Positions 46,699 through 57,206 of a DNA stretch of 64,000 nt are shown here, in pieces. Numbering within the stretch: position 1 is the stretch's first letter; each line of letters begins with the position of its first letter. The notes under the pieces are model-generated. The model saw nothing but the letters and a program-made list of their open reading frames with translations, was not told where the DNA came from and did no database searches. The position numbers and the translations under genes were made by a program. The stretch is from Planctomycetota bacterium (GTDB lineage: Bacteria; Planctomycetota; UBA1135; GCA-002686595). The stretch covers positions 1-64,000 of the forward strand of contig JACKHV010000005.1 of the NCBI GenBank assembly GCA_020638835.1, read 5' to 3'.

Positions 46699-49600
46699 TC
46701 AGCCGCGCACGGTCGCGCGGACCTCGGCGCGGAGGTTGCGCAGCCGCGCCTGCGCCTGCTTCGACAGGAACTCGAAGGACTGGTCGGCGTCGGAGAGCAG
46801 GTCGCGCGCCTCGGCGGACCGACCGAGCTGGTACTGCGCCAAGCTGCTGAACAGCACGCGCATCACTTCGTCCTCCGTGCGCGGGATCAAGAAGCGGCGC
46901 GTGAAGTCCCCGGCGCCGGTCGTCCCGCCGAGCAGCGCGAGGCCCTCGCTCGCGCGACCCGCGCGCAACAGCGCGGCACCCAGGAGGCGCTGCGGCGCGA
47001 GCGCACCCGGCTGCAGGTCGACGACGCGCTCGGCGAGCTGCAGCGTGCGCTGCGCCTGGGGCTGATCGAGCGGACGCTGACAGAGGATCTCGCGCAGGCG
47101 GCGCTGCAGCATCTCGGGGTCCTTGTCGCGCAGCTCGAAGCGTCGCTGGGCTTCGCGCCGCAGCGGTTCCGGGATTCCGGCTCCGTCGACGAGCGCCGCC
47201 GCGATCTCCTCGCTCCAGCGCAGGCGCAACTCGAGCTCGTCGAGCACCAGGTCCGCCTCGCCGGCCTCGCGCGCGGCGAGCTTCCAGCGGCGGTGCCGGT
47301 CCACCGAGGGCGTCGAGTCCCAGACGTACAGCTCACCCTGCTTCCCGCAGGCCGCGATGCGGCGCTCGGTCGGGTCCATCGCGACGGAGACGAAGTCCTC
47401 GCTCGGCACGCGCATCACGGTCAGGATCTCGAGTGCCGTGGCGTCCCAGACGCGCACGCTGCCGTCGAGCGAGGCCGTGACGATGCGATTCGCGTTCGAG
47501 CTCGAGAAGGCGAGGTCCATCACGGCAGCCTCGTGCCCTTCGAGCACCCCCACCGGCCGCGCCTCGCCCGTGCGCCACAGCTTGACCGTCCCGTCCGTGG
47601 ACGCGGTCGCCACGCGCTCGCTGTCCGGCGCGAACCCGACGGCGTTGATGCTCATCGCGTGCGGACGGTTCCAGACGCCGAGTTCCGCCCCCGTGCTCGC
47701 GTCCCAGACGCGCAGCTCGCGGCGCGTCACGGTCGCGATGCGCTCGCCGTTCGGACTGAAGGCGAGGTGCGGAATCTCGCGTCGGTGCGCTTCGACGCGC
47801 AGGACCGTCTTGCCCGTCGCGAGCTCGTTCACGCGCAGCACGCCGCCGCGCGTTCCGATCGCGACGAGCTTCCCGTCCGGCGAGAGTTCGACCGCGGTCG
47901 ACAGGCGTTCGTCGGCCGGGAGGTCTACGACGACTTCGTCGGTCAGCGTCGAGACGATGCGCACGCGCCCGTCGTCCAAGCAGAAGCCGGCGAGGTCGAA
48001 GTCGGAAGAGTAGAAGCCGCTCTCGTAGACGCGCGCGGACTCGCCGCGCGTCAGGCCGGCCTCGGTGCGCACCTCGAGCGGGCTGCCGCTGATCGCGTCG
48101 TAGGTCGCGCTGCCGCCGAGGCTGCGGACGCCGGAGATGCGCTGGCCGTCGGCGCTGAAGTCGAGCGCCGTGAGCTCGCCGCTGCGCCCCTGCGCCCAGT
48201 CGTGGTCCCAACCGCGCAGCGGGACGTCGAGTCGCCCGGAGCGCCAGCTCGGGTCCCAGAGCCGCAGCGTTCCGTCCTGCGAGGCCGAGTAGAGCCCGGT
48301 CCCCGCGTCGGAGAGCGAGAGACCGCTGATCGCGCCCTCGTGTCCGCTCAGCGACTCGAGCGCCGCGCCGTTCGACGCGTCCCAGATGCGCAAGGTCGCG
48401 TCCTGTCCGCCGGAGTAGACGTGCTTCTCGCCGGCGCCGAAGGCGAGCGCCGTGACGCTGCCCTGGTGGCCGCGCATGATCGTCTTGAGCTGGCCGCTCT
48501 CGCCGTCCCAGACCGCGATCGTGCCGTCCTCGCCGCCGCTCGCGATCAAGCTACCGGTCTGCGACCAGGCCAGGCAGCGCACCGCGCCGGCGTGCTGACC
48601 CTTCAGGCGCAGTCGTCGTCGGCCGTCCTCGCTGTCCCAGACGTGGATCTCCCCCGCGTCGTCGCCCGTCGCCACCTCGCTGCTGCGCGGCCGCGGATCC
48701 GCGCAACGCGGCGCCTGCGCATGACCGTCGTAGACGGCGATCTCCCCGCCGGAGAACAAGTCGTGCACGTGCACGCGCGCGCGGCCTTCCTCGAGGTCGG
48801 TGATCAACAGACGTCGGCCGTCGGTCAAGAAGCGCAGCCCCGTGACCGTCGCGCCGTTCGGCAGACTCGGCACGGACAGCTCGAGGCCGGTGTCGACGTT
48901 GCGCACGCGCACGAAGTAGCCGCCCGAGCACGTCGCGACCAAGCTGCCAGTCGGGTCGATCGCGGCGCTCACGGCGGTCGGCGCCATCATCATCGTCCCG
49001 AGCCGCTCGAGCGGGCGCACTTCCCTCGTCTGGGTGTCGACGAGCATCGTGTCGAAGTCCCCCGTCACGCAGAGCACGCGGCGGCTCTCGTTGCTGGCCG
49101 CGCTGATCGCGATGCCCGCGTCGAACCGTGCAACCTCGTCGAGGTCCTCGTCGGCGACGAGCGAGAGGTGTCGCCACTCCCACCCGCGCAGGTCCTGGTC
49201 GCAGAGTTCCAGGTAGCGCTTCGCCTGCAGCGTCTCGTTGAGGCGCAACGAGTAGTCCGCCGAGGAGATCAGCGCGCGGTAGCTCTGGCGCCGTGCCAGC
49301 TCGGCGTTGTCGCGGGCGAGCGCCGCCGCCTCGTTCGCGCGGTCGCGCTCGATCTCGGTCTCGCGGGCGGCCTCGCGCTCGGCGCGCGCCAGCTCCTCGG
49401 CGCGCAGGAACTCGCGCTGCGTGTTCTCCTGCTCGAGCGTCAGCTTCTCCACGCTGCGCTGCTGCTGGCGCACGAACACGACCAAACTGCCGAAGCCGAG
49501 CAGGAATACGGTGAGCAGCGCCGCCGCGAGCGACTTGTTGCGCTCGATCCACTTGCGCGCCTCGTACCAGACGCCCGTCTCGTAGGCGGCGACGGTGCGG

Positions 49601-50892
49601 TTCTCGATGTAGGCGCGGAGGTCTTCCGCGAGGTCCATCATGTCCGCGTAGCGATCCTCGATGTCGCGAGCCATCGCCTTCTCGCAGATCGCGACGAGTT
49701 CGCTCGGCAGGTCGGGGTCGAGCTTGTGCAGGGCCCAGGGCGGTCCGTTGCGCACGGCCTCGAGGATCACGTGCGCGGGCGCCTTGTCGCCCAGCGGCTC
49801 GTACGGCATCTGCCCGGCGAGCAGCTCGTAGAGCATCGCGCCGAGCGAGTAGACGTCCGACTGCGCGCAGATGCGGTCCATGTGCCCGCGCGCCTGCTCG
49901 GGAGACATGTACGCCGGCGTGCCCACGATGTCGCCGTCGATCGTGCGCAGCGCGCCGCCGTCGTCGTCCGACGAGGAGTCGGAGCGATCCGTGCGCACGC
50001 GGGACTCGTCGTCGCGGTCGTGTTCGGTCGGCTCCGGGCGTCCGAGCACCTTCGCGAGGCCCCAGTCCATCACGTAGGTCTCGCCGAAGCGTCCGACCAT
50101 GATGTTCGCCGGCTTCAGGTCGCGGTGCACGACGCCCTTCGAGTGCGCGTACGCCATCGCCTCGCAGACGCGGATCAGCACCGAGACCACGCGCGTGCGC
50201 GTCCAGCCCTCGCGCTCCGCGCTCGCCAGCTCGAAGATCGCGCGCAGGTCGCGACCCTCGACGAGCTGCATCGTGAAGTACACGCGCCCCGACGCGTCGA
50301 TGCCGAGCTCGTGCACCGGGACGATGCCGGGGTGGTCGAGCTGGCTGGTGATCTGCGCCTCCTCGAGGAAGCGCGAGAGCCGGCGGTCGTCGACCTCGCT
50401 CTCCGCCGCGCCGACGCGCTTGCGGCCGAGGATGACCTTCATCGCCAAGCTGCGGCGGAGGTCGCCGTCCCAGACCTCGATGATCTTGCCCATCCCACCG
50501 CGGGCGATCTCGCGCCGGCGGTCGTAGCGCGCCCCGGCGACCTGCCCTTCGCGCGAGAGGCGCGCCAGGGTCTCTACGCCGCCCCCGCTGCCGGAACTCG
50601 ACGTCGAGTCCGTCGTGCGGTCGCCGGACAGGTCGATGCCCGGGTCCACGGAGTCGCCGTAGCGCGCGCGGACGTGGTCCGAGAAGGAGGCGGCCGGCGC
50701 CAACCGTTCCAGCAGCGCGCTGACGCGCTCGAACTCCTCGCGCAGCTGACGCAGCGGCGCGTGCAGACCTTCAGCCTGACCGGAGAGGAAGCTCTCGAAC
50801 TCGAGCGTCTCCTGCACCTCGCAGCGGCGCAGATACTCGAGGAACGCCTCGATGGCCTCGGGTGTGGGGGGACTGCCTGACTCCGACCTCAT
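46699..50892 (-). CDS. Membrane Ser/Thr protein kinase with C-terminal WD40 propeller
   Basis: This 1397-residue Hanks-type kinase has its kinase domain at about 123-430: RGGMGKIIEV loop, AMKV lysine, HRDLKPAN (256-263), DWG in place of DFG, and GTPAYMSPEQ. An acidic Ser/Asp insert of about 30 residues (286-315) sits in the activation segment and is unusual. One transmembrane helix lies at about 454-474, followed by a charged coiled coil. At least eight WD40 repeats follow (closing motifs VWDSEDG, VWDGESG, IWDASNG, LWDPSW, VWDASTG, LWRTGEA, VWDATAL), forming one or two propellers outside the membrane. A GTG at 50967 would add 25 residues, but their codon use looks non-coding. Confidence 0.9.
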   Translation of the reverse strand: MRSESGSPPTPEAIEAFLEYLRRCEVQETLEFESFLSGQAEGLHAPLRQLREEFERVSALLERLAPAASFSDHVRARYGDSVDPGIDLSGDRTTDSTSSSGSGGGVETLARLSREGQVAGARYDRRREIARGGMGKIIEVWDGDLRRSLAMKVILGRKRVGAAESEVDDRRLSRFLEEAQITSQLDHPGIVPVHELGIDASGRVYFTMQLVEGRDLRAIFELASAEREGWTRTRVVSVLIRVCEAMAYAHSKGVVHRDLKPANIMVGRFGETYVMDWGLAKVLGRPEPTEHDRDDESRVRTDRSDSSSDDDGGALRTIDGDIVGTPAYMSPEQARGHMDRICAQSDVYSLGAMLYELLAGQMPYEPLGDKAPAHVILEAVRNGPPWALHKLDPDLPSELVAICEKAMARDIEDRYADMMDLAEDLRAYIENRTVAAYETGVWYEARKWIERNKSLAAALLTVFLLGFGSLVVFVRQQQRSVEKLTLEQENTQREFLRAEELARAEREAARETEIERDRANEAAALARDNAELARRQSYRALISSADYSLRLNETLQAKRYLELCDQDLRGWEWRHLSLVADEDLDEVARFDAGIAISAASNESRRVLCVTGDFDTMLVDTQTREVRPLERLGTMMMAPTAVSAAIDPTGSLVATCSGGYFVRVRNVDTGLELSVPSLPNGATVTGLRFLTDGRRLLITDLEEGRARVHVHDLFSGGEIAVYDGHAQAPRCADPRPRSSEVATGDDAGEIHVWDSEDGRRRLRLKGQHAGAVRCLAWSQTGSLIASGGEDGTIAVWDGESGQLKTIMRGHQGSVTALAFGAGEKHVYSGGQDATLRIWDASNGAALESLSGHEGAISGLSLSDAGTGLYSASQDGTLRLWDPSWRSGRLDVPLRGWDHDWAQGRSGELTALDFSADGQRISGVRSLGGSATYDAISGSPLEVRTEAGLTRGESARVYESGFYSSDFDLAGFCLDDGRVRIVSTLTDEVVVDLPADERLSTAVELSPDGKLVAIGTRGGVLRVNELATGKTVLRVEAHRREIPHLAFSPNGERIATVTRRELRVWDASTGAELGVWNRPHAMSINAVGFAPDSERVATASTDGTVKLWRTGEARPVGVLEGHEAAVMDLAFSSSNANRIVTASLDGSVRVWDATALEILTVMRVPSEDFVSVAMDPTERRIAACGKQGELYVWDSTPSVDRHRRWKLAAREAGEADLVLDELELRLRWSEEIAAALVDGAGIPEPLRREAQRRFELRDKDPEMLQRRLREILCQRPLDQPQAQRTLQLAERVVDLQPGALAPQRLLGAALLRAGRASEGLALLGGTTGAGDFTRRFLIPRTEDEVMRVLFSSLAQYQLGRSAEARDLLSDADQSFEFLSKQAQARLRNLRAEVRATVRG

Positions 50893-50979
50893 TCCCTGGG
50901 AACTCGACGTTCCAGAGTAGCGTGCCGCGCTCGTCCGGCGCAGTCCGAATCGCGCGTCATCCGACACGAGAGCGGCCGC

Positions 50980-50997
50980 CCTCCGCGCGCGCGGAGG
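50980..50997 (-). terminator. Palindrome downstream of sucD, possible terminator
   Basis: CCTCCGCGCGCGCGGAGG is a perfect 18-bp palindrome 31 nt past the sucD stop and upstream of the WD40 kinase. There is no T-run, so intrinsic termination is uncertain; it could also be a dyad operator. Confidence 0.3.
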
Positions 50998-51028
50998 ACG
51001 GGGCCGGTGGATGCAGTACGCGGCGCGC

Positions 51029-51928
51029 TCAGGCGCCGGCGGAGGCGAGCAGTCCGGCGTCGCGGAGGCGCTCCTCCATCAGGTGACCGAGGCGCGCGGG
51101 CGACGGGCTCATCGTGACGCCCGCGGCTTCGAGGGCGGCGATCTTCTCGGCCGCCGTGCCCTTGCCGCCCGCGATGATCGCGCCGGCGTGTCCCATGCGC
51201 TTGCCGGGAGGCGCGGTCGCGCCGGCGATGAAACCGACCATAGGCTTCTTCACCTCGGCCTTGATGTACTCGGCCGCGGCTTCTTCCGCCGTGCCGCCGA
51301 TCTCGCCGATCATGATGATCGCGTCGGTTTCGGGGTCGGCGTTGAAGGCCTGCAGCACGTCGATGAAGTTCGTGCCGTTGACCGGGTCGCCGCCGATGCC
51401 GATGCACGAGGACTGGCCGATGCCGCGGGTCGTCAGCTGCCAGACGGCCTCGTAGGTGAGCGTGCCCGAGCGGCTGATCACGCCCACGCGACCCGGCTTG
51501 TGGATGTAGCCGGGCATGATGCCGATCTTGCACTGGTCGGGCGTGATCACGCCGGGGCAGTTCGGGCCGACGAGGCGCGAGTTCGAGCCCTCGAGGGCCT
51601 CGACGACGCGCACCATGTCGAGCACGGGGATGCCTTCCGTGATCGTCACGATCAGCTCGATCTCGGCTTCGATCGCCTCGATCATCGCGGCCGCGGCGAA
51701 GGGCGGCGGCACGTAGACGGCCGTCGCGTTGCAGCCGGTCGCCTCACGCGCCTCGCGGCAGGAACCGAAGACGGGCAGGCCGAGGTGTTCGGTACCGGGC
51801 TTCTTCGGGTTCACGCCGCCCACCATGTGGGTGCCGTACGCGATCGCCTGCTCGGAGTGGAAGGTGCCGGTCTTGCCGGTGAAGCCCTGGGTGAGGACCT
51901 TGGTGTTCTTGTCGACGAAGATGCTCAT
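51029..51928 (-). CDS. sucD: Succinyl-CoA ligase alpha subunit
   Basis: The alpha subunit binds CoA and carries the phosphohistidine in the TCA step from succinyl-CoA to succinate with nucleotide triphosphate formation. It has 299 residues. The CoA-binding Rossmann block starts VLTQGFTGKTGTFH, PNCPGVITP is conserved, and the active-site histidine is in MGHAGAIIAGGKGTA. Length matches the family. It starts 3 nt after sucC, and the two subunits form the enzyme. Confidence 0.97.
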   Translation of the reverse strand: MSIFVDKNTKVLTQGFTGKTGTFHSEQAIAYGTHMVGGVNPKKPGTEHLGLPVFGSCREAREATGCNATAVYVPPPFAAAAMIEAIEAEIELIVTITEGIPVLDMVRVVEALEGSNSRLVGPNCPGVITPDQCKIGIMPGYIHKPGRVGVISRSGTLTYEAVWQLTTRGIGQSSCIGIGGDPVNGTNFIDVLQAFNADPETDAIIMIGEIGGTAEEAAAEYIKAEVKKPMVGFIAGATAPPGKRMGHAGAIIAGGKGTAAEKIAALEAAGVTMSPSPARLGHLMEERLRDAGLLASAGA

Positions 51929-51931
51929 GGT

Positions 51932-53098
<1,167 letters not shown>

Positions 53099-53256
53099 CG
53101 ACTCTCCTGGGGGGTCGTTCGGGGGGCCGCTTCAGGCCCGCGTTCCTCGAAAAATCGCGAGCAGCTTACCTTCCGGGCCACGAAGCCACCACCACGGGCA
53201 CCGCCTTTGGAGCGGGATCTCCCCCGCCGGCGGCCCGGCGACTAGGCTCTCCCGCC

Positions 53257-54402
53257 ATGCATCCCCCCACCGAGACCGACGAGCCGGGCGCGCTGCTCGT
53301 CGACGAAGAACTCGAGGCGCTGTTCGGCACCGTGATCCGGACGGGCGCGGGCGCCGTCCCTCCGTCCGCGGCCCAGGTGCAGCCCGCGTCGCTCGACCTG
53401 CGCCTCGGATCCGTCGCGTATCGCATGCGCGCCGGTTTCCTGCCGGGCGGGGCGAGCATCGCCGAGCGCATCGAGCGCCTCGCCACGGCGGAGATCCCGC
53501 TCGACGGCGGCGGCGCCGTGTTCGAGCGCGGGCAGGTGCACCTCGTGCCGCTCGAGGAAGAACTGGCGCTGCCCGCCGACCTGCGCGCGCGCTTCAACCC
53601 GCGGTCGTCGACCGGTCGCTGCGACCTGTTCACGCGCGTCCTGACCGACGGCCACCCGCGCTTCGACGAAGCGCCCGCCGGGTATCGTGGCAAGCTCTGG
53701 ATGGAAGTCGCGCCGCTGTCGTTCCCCGCGCGGCTGAAGCGCGGTGATCGGCTCGGCCAGTTGCGCCTCTCGCGCGGCGTCGCGGCGCTCTCGACGCAGG
53801 AGCTGCGCGAGCTGTACGAGCGAACGCCGCTCTGCTTCGACGGCGACCGCCCGCTCGCGCCCGACGAAGTGCGCTTCGACGACGCGGGCGGACTCGAGCT
53901 GCGCGTCGGACTCGCGGGCCGCGACCCTTCCGGCTGGCGCGCCGCGGAACGGGCCGCGGTGCTCGAGTTCGCCGCGGAGGGAGCGCACGCGCGCGAGGAC
54001 TTCTGGGAACCGGTGCGCGCTCCGAACGGCCGCTCGGTCCTCGCGCCCGGCTCCTTCTACATCTTCGCCTCGCGCGAGCGCCTGCGCGTGCCGCCCGACT
54101 TCGCGGCGGAGATGCTGCCCGTCGACGTCGGGATCGGTGAGCTGCGCAACAACTACGCGGGCTTCTTCGACAACGGATTCGGCTGGCGCGAGGACCCGGA
54201 CGGGCGGCCGATCGACCACGGCACGCCCGCCGTGCTGGAAGTGCGCGCGCACGACGTGCCGTTCCTCGTCGAGGAAGGCCAAGTGTTCTGCCGCCTCAAG
54301 TTCTTCCGCGCGTCGCGGCGCCCCGCGCGTCTCTACGGCGCCGGCCGCAGCGGATCGAGCTACCAAGAACAGGATCTGACCTTGGCGCGCGCATTCCGCT
54401 AG
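53257..54402 (+). CDS. dcd: 2'-deoxycytidine 5'-triphosphate deaminase, double-domain type
   Basis: This enzyme deaminates dCTP to dUTP, feeding thymidylate synthesis. The 381-residue protein belongs to the long DCD family, in which two dUTPase-like folds are joined. The first half has FNPRSSTGRCDLFTRVLTDG and AGYRGKLWMEV with the probable catalytic glutamate. The second half has GIGELRNNYAGFFDNGFGW and ends with a YG-x-GSSYQEQ nucleotide-closing tail (YGAGRSGSSYQEQDLTL). Classical Dcd is about 190 residues and acts as a trimer. Confidence 0.88.
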   Translation: MHPPTETDEPGALLVDEELEALFGTVIRTGAGAVPPSAAQVQPASLDLRLGSVAYRMRAGFLPGGASIAERIERLATAEIPLDGGGAVFERGQVHLVPLEEELALPADLRARFNPRSSTGRCDLFTRVLTDGHPRFDEAPAGYRGKLWMEVAPLSFPARLKRGDRLGQLRLSRGVAALSTQELRELYERTPLCFDGDRPLAPDEVRFDDAGGLELRVGLAGRDPSGWRAAERAAVLEFAAEGAHAREDFWEPVRAPNGRSVLAPGSFYIFASRERLRVPPDFAAEMLPVDVGIGELRNNYAGFFDNGFGWREDPDGRPIDHGTPAVLEVRAHDVPFLVEEGQVFCRLKFFRASRRPARLYGAGRSGSSYQEQDLTLARAFR

Positions 54403-54603
54403 TCGACGAAGTCGAACTCGGCCGCGGCGCATCGCGCGGCCGGATCGGATACGATCCTCGCCCGACGGGACGCCCCCAGCCTTGCCGCTCCTCGAACGCC
54501 ATCTCCGCACGCGGTTGGAGACACTCGACCTGATCGCGTTGCCCGACCCGGAAGAACCGGTCGTCCAGTCGATGGATGACCAGCGCGGTCCGCGCTGAAC
54601 CCG

Positions 54604-55542
54604 ATGACGCTCCCGCCCCAAGAAGTCGAGATCCTGCGCAGCCCGTCACCGGCGCTCGTGCGCGAACTCTCGCTGGTGCTTTCGTCGGTCGGCGTGCGGC
54701 ACCGCGTCGCGCAAGGCCCGGGAGGCCGCCACATCCTCGTGCAACCGCGCGACGCCGACTGGGCGTTGCACGAGCTCGCGAACTACCAGGCAGAGAACAC
54801 CGGGCGCCGCGCCGCGCCCGCCTCCCGCGCTCGCATCTACGACGGCGCGTGGATCGCCGTCGGCGCCTACGTCTGCACGCTGCTGTTCCTCTTCCGCCTC
54901 GACTACGGCCGCGCGTTCGGCATCGAGTGGAAGCGCATCGGGCGCGCCGACGCCGGGGCGATGTTGCAGGGCGAGGTCTGGCGCGGAACGACGGCGCTCG
55001 GGTTACACTCCGGGCTCGGTCACCTCGCGAGCAACCTCGTGTTCGGTTCGCTGTTCATCGGTTTCCTCGCGCAGGTCATCGGTCCCGGCCCCGCGCTCTT
55101 CGTCACCGTCGTCGCCGGTTCCCTCGGGAACCTGCTCAACGCGGGCGTGATCGGCGAACCGCACTTCGCCGTCGGCGCATCGACCGCCGTCTTCGCCGCG
55201 CTCGGCGCGCTCGCCGCGACGCAGTGGTTCCGACGCCTGCGCGTGGGCAGCACGGCCGCCGCGAAGGTGATCCCCTTCATCGCCGCCGCGCTCTTGCTCG
55301 GCTTCTACGGCGTCGGCGAGGCGCAGAACAACATCCTCACCGGCGTCACGCGACCGATCGACGACAACACCGACGTCGGCGCCCACTTCGCCGGGTTCTT
55401 GTGCGGCATCCTCGTGGGAGCACTCGCCGCGAAGCGCTTCGCCGACCATCCGATCGGCGGCCGGGGTCGCAACGCACTCGGCTGGGTCTCGGCGGGCCTC
55501 GTCGTCGCGGCCTGGACCCTCGCGGTCCTCGTTCGCGGCTAA
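54604..55542 (+). CDS. Rhomboid family protease with cytoplasmic N-terminal domain
   Basis: This 312-residue second rhomboid differs from the one at 38 kb. Residues 1-70 form a soluble GlpG-like N-domain (ending DADWALHELANYQAEN). Six or seven helices follow, with GHLASNLVFGSLF (HxxxN), the serine in FAVGASTAVFAALG and the histidine in DVGAHFAGFLCG, so the catalytic dyad is complete. The last helix follows a conserved Arg/Gly linker. The 201 nt between dcd and this gene contain an inverted repeat (GGATCG-GATA-CGATCC at 54442-54457). Confidence 0.9.
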   Translation: MTLPPQEVEILRSPSPALVRELSLVLSSVGVRHRVAQGPGGRHILVQPRDADWALHELANYQAENTGRRAAPASRARIYDGAWIAVGAYVCTLLFLFRLDYGRAFGIEWKRIGRADAGAMLQGEVWRGTTALGLHSGLGHLASNLVFGSLFIGFLAQVIGPGPALFVTVVAGSLGNLLNAGVIGEPHFAVGASTAVFAALGALAATQWFRRLRVGSTAAAKVIPFIAAALLLGFYGVGEAQNNILTGVTRPIDDNTDVGAHFAGFLCGILVGALAAKRFADHPIGGRGRNALGWVSAGLVVAAWTLAVLVRG

Positions 55543-55680
55543 CGCGCGGAACTCCGCCCGAACGACGTCCAGCGCCCCCCGGCGCGCTCGACCTCAGGCT
55601 GCGAGGGCCGAGGGAGCGGGCCGGGAGGCGCCGGATGAGCCCTCGCGCCTGGCGCGTGGGCCGTGGAGCGGCGGTCGCGC

Positions 55681-55806
55681 CTAGAAGCTGCCGTGGCGGG
55701 CGCGCTGGCGGCGGTTCACCTTGCGGCCGCCGGCCGACTTCTGGCGCGTGCGGAAGCCCGTCTTCTTGGCCTTCTTGGACTTGCTCGAGCGGATCTTGAG
55801 GTGCAT
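55681..55806 (-). CDS. rpmH: 50S ribosomal protein bL34
   Basis: The 41-residue product is too short for many gene finders. It reads MHLKIRSSKSKKAKKTGF at the start and then RTRQKSAGGRKVNRRQRARHG. The GFRxR and GRKVxxRRxRxG pattern is the bL34 signature, and one third of its residues are Lys or Arg. The N-terminus differs from the usual MKRTxQPS. In most bacteria rpmH is followed by rnpA and lies near dnaA; here the next gene downstream is a convergent rhomboid, so it is detached from that cluster. No clear ribosome-binding site precedes the ATG. Confidence 0.9.
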   Translation of the reverse strand: MHLKIRSSKSKKAKKTGFRTRQKSAGGRKVNRRQRARHGSF

Positions 55807-56186
55807 GGCGGGGAGACTTCTGGTGTCTGCGGCGAAATCGAGCCGGACAGTCTAGCGCCGAGCAGGGTCGGCGCCAGCCCCCGCCGGGATTTCCGGCCCG
55901 GGGCCGATTCTCCGCCTGCGCTGGGGCTTCCGGCGTGCTCCGACCGCTTCGCCCCCCGTGGTACGCCGCGTCAGCGCTCGATCCGGTTCGCGTCAGAGCT
56001 CCGCAAGAGTGGGAAGCTCGCGGGAACAGTCGGCGGAGCGCTCCGGAATCCGCGTTCTTCCTAGCACACGTCCGCCCGTGTTCACGCTTCCCGCCTCCCT
56101 CGCCGCGACTCGTTGCGGAGCGAGAGCCGTGTGACCGGGGCCCGCGGACGACTGACCCAGCGACCCATCTCAAAGGGAGGCAGAGA
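55807..56186. other. Divergent intergenic region between rpmH and the secreted CPC protein
   Basis: I see no gene in these 380 nt. They include the leaders of both flanking genes. A good GGAGG site (about 56176) serves the plus-strand gene. GC-rich dyads are present (for example around GGAGCGCTCC at 56035-56044), but no confident -35/-10 pair. Confidence 0.5.
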
Positions 56187-57125
56187 ATGGAGTACCGACA
56201 CCTCGCGCTCGCACTGTCCGTCACGCTCGCGCTCGTCACAGAGTCCCGCGCGCAACAAGGTTCCTCTCAGCTGACGAACCCGAGCGGAACCCCGCTCGAA
56301 GATCCGCTCGAAGGCAACCACTCGTGCGAGTACGCCTTCGACCTCGTACCGGGCATCTACGAGGAGCTCTCCGTGCAGGCGGTGTCGCCGGACTACTTCC
56401 GCCTGTTCGTTCCGGCGAACCGCACGCTGCACGTGGATCTCAACGTGCGGCAGAGTTCGCCCGACTTCACCGTCGCCGTCTACGACGACTGCGACAGCGA
56501 GCCGTTGCTGTTCGACTCGCTGCTGATCGGGACGATCCCGATCGAGCTGGACAACGACACGAACGAACCGGAGACGTACGTGCTCCGCCTGTTCCGCGAC
56601 ATCGGCCCCCTGACGAACTACGCGCAGATCTCGTACGACCTGATGATCTCCGAGGGCGACTCGGGTCCGTACCCGTCCTTCTGCGAAGGCGACGGCAGCA
56701 CGACGAACTGTCCGTGCGCGAACCTCGATCCGGTCCGCGGCGGATGCGCGCACTCGGGCGGACACGGCGCCTCGCTGCTCGTGGGTGGATCGCAGTTCGC
56801 CGAGCTCGGCGGACTCTCCATCGGAGTGATCGACATGCCGCCGCAGACGCCCGCGTTGCTGTTCTCCGGCAGGCTCACGGGCGAGGCGGTTCTCTCGCCC
56901 TTCCACGACGGCATCCTCTGCCTCGCCGGCGGCTCCGTCGTGCGCCACGGCGCGGGGATGACCGACGTCGGCGGTCGAGCGGACTTCAGCGACGCGTACG
57001 ATCCGTCGCAAGGTCGCCAGCCTGGCGACGAGGTGCTGCTGCAGGTCTGGTACCGCGACCCCGCGGGACCGTGCGGGACCGGCTCGAACTTCACCCAGGC
57101 CGTGCGACTGCGCGTGAAGCCCTGA
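56187..57125 (+). CDS. Secreted protein with planctomycete-type CPC motif domain
   Basis: The 312-residue product has a signal peptide (MEYRHLALALSVTLALVTES, cut near RAQ). Residues 35-165 resemble a pre-peptidase C-terminal-type beta-sandwich (YFRLFVPANRTLHVDLNV). The C-terminal half starts PSFCEGDGSTTNCPCANLDP and continues GGCAHSGGHGASLLVGGS, a cysteine-rich pattern I associate with large paralogous families of secreted proteins in some marine Planctomycetota. Six or more cysteines suggest disulfides. Its function is unknown; surface or extracellular-matrix placement is likely. A strong intrinsic terminator follows. Confidence 0.8.
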   Translation: MEYRHLALALSVTLALVTESRAQQGSSQLTNPSGTPLEDPLEGNHSCEYAFDLVPGIYEELSVQAVSPDYFRLFVPANRTLHVDLNVRQSSPDFTVAVYDDCDSEPLLFDSLLIGTIPIELDNDTNEPETYVLRLFRDIGPLTNYAQISYDLMISEGDSGPYPSFCEGDGSTTNCPCANLDPVRGGCAHSGGHGASLLVGGSQFAELGGLSIGVIDMPPQTPALLFSGRLTGEAVLSPFHDGILCLAGGSVVRHGAGMTDVGGRADFSDAYDPSQGRQPGDEVLLQVWYRDPAGPCGTGSNFTQAVRLRVKP

Positions 57126-57144
57126 AGGCTGTCCGCACCCGACG

Positions 57145-57180
57145 CACGAGGGGCGCCCGCACGGACGCCCCTCGTGTTTC
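57145..57180 (+). terminator. Rho-independent terminator after the secreted CPC gene
   Basis: Perfect 11-bp arms CACGAGGGGCG (57145-57155) and CGCCCCTCGTG (57166-57176) enclose a 10-nt centre that can pair further, and are followed by TTTC. The hairpin sits between convergent genes, 20 nt past one stop and 31 nt before the other, so it may serve both directions. Confidence 0.8.
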
Positions 57181-57206
57181 GTCGGCTGCAGGCCGTGCCC
57201 GCGCGC

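Noticed and set aside
46270..50880. A 1536-codon open frame on the plus strand opposite the WD40 kinase
   Set aside because: It is an antisense shadow in very GC-rich DNA. Its translation is Arg/Ala/Val-rich with no domain, while the minus-strand kinase has all family motifs.
54482..54598. A 38-codon frame (TTG start) just before the second rhomboid gene
   Set aside because: GC at third positions is plausible, but there is no ribosome-binding site, homology or conserved motif that I can point to. It may be leader sequence.
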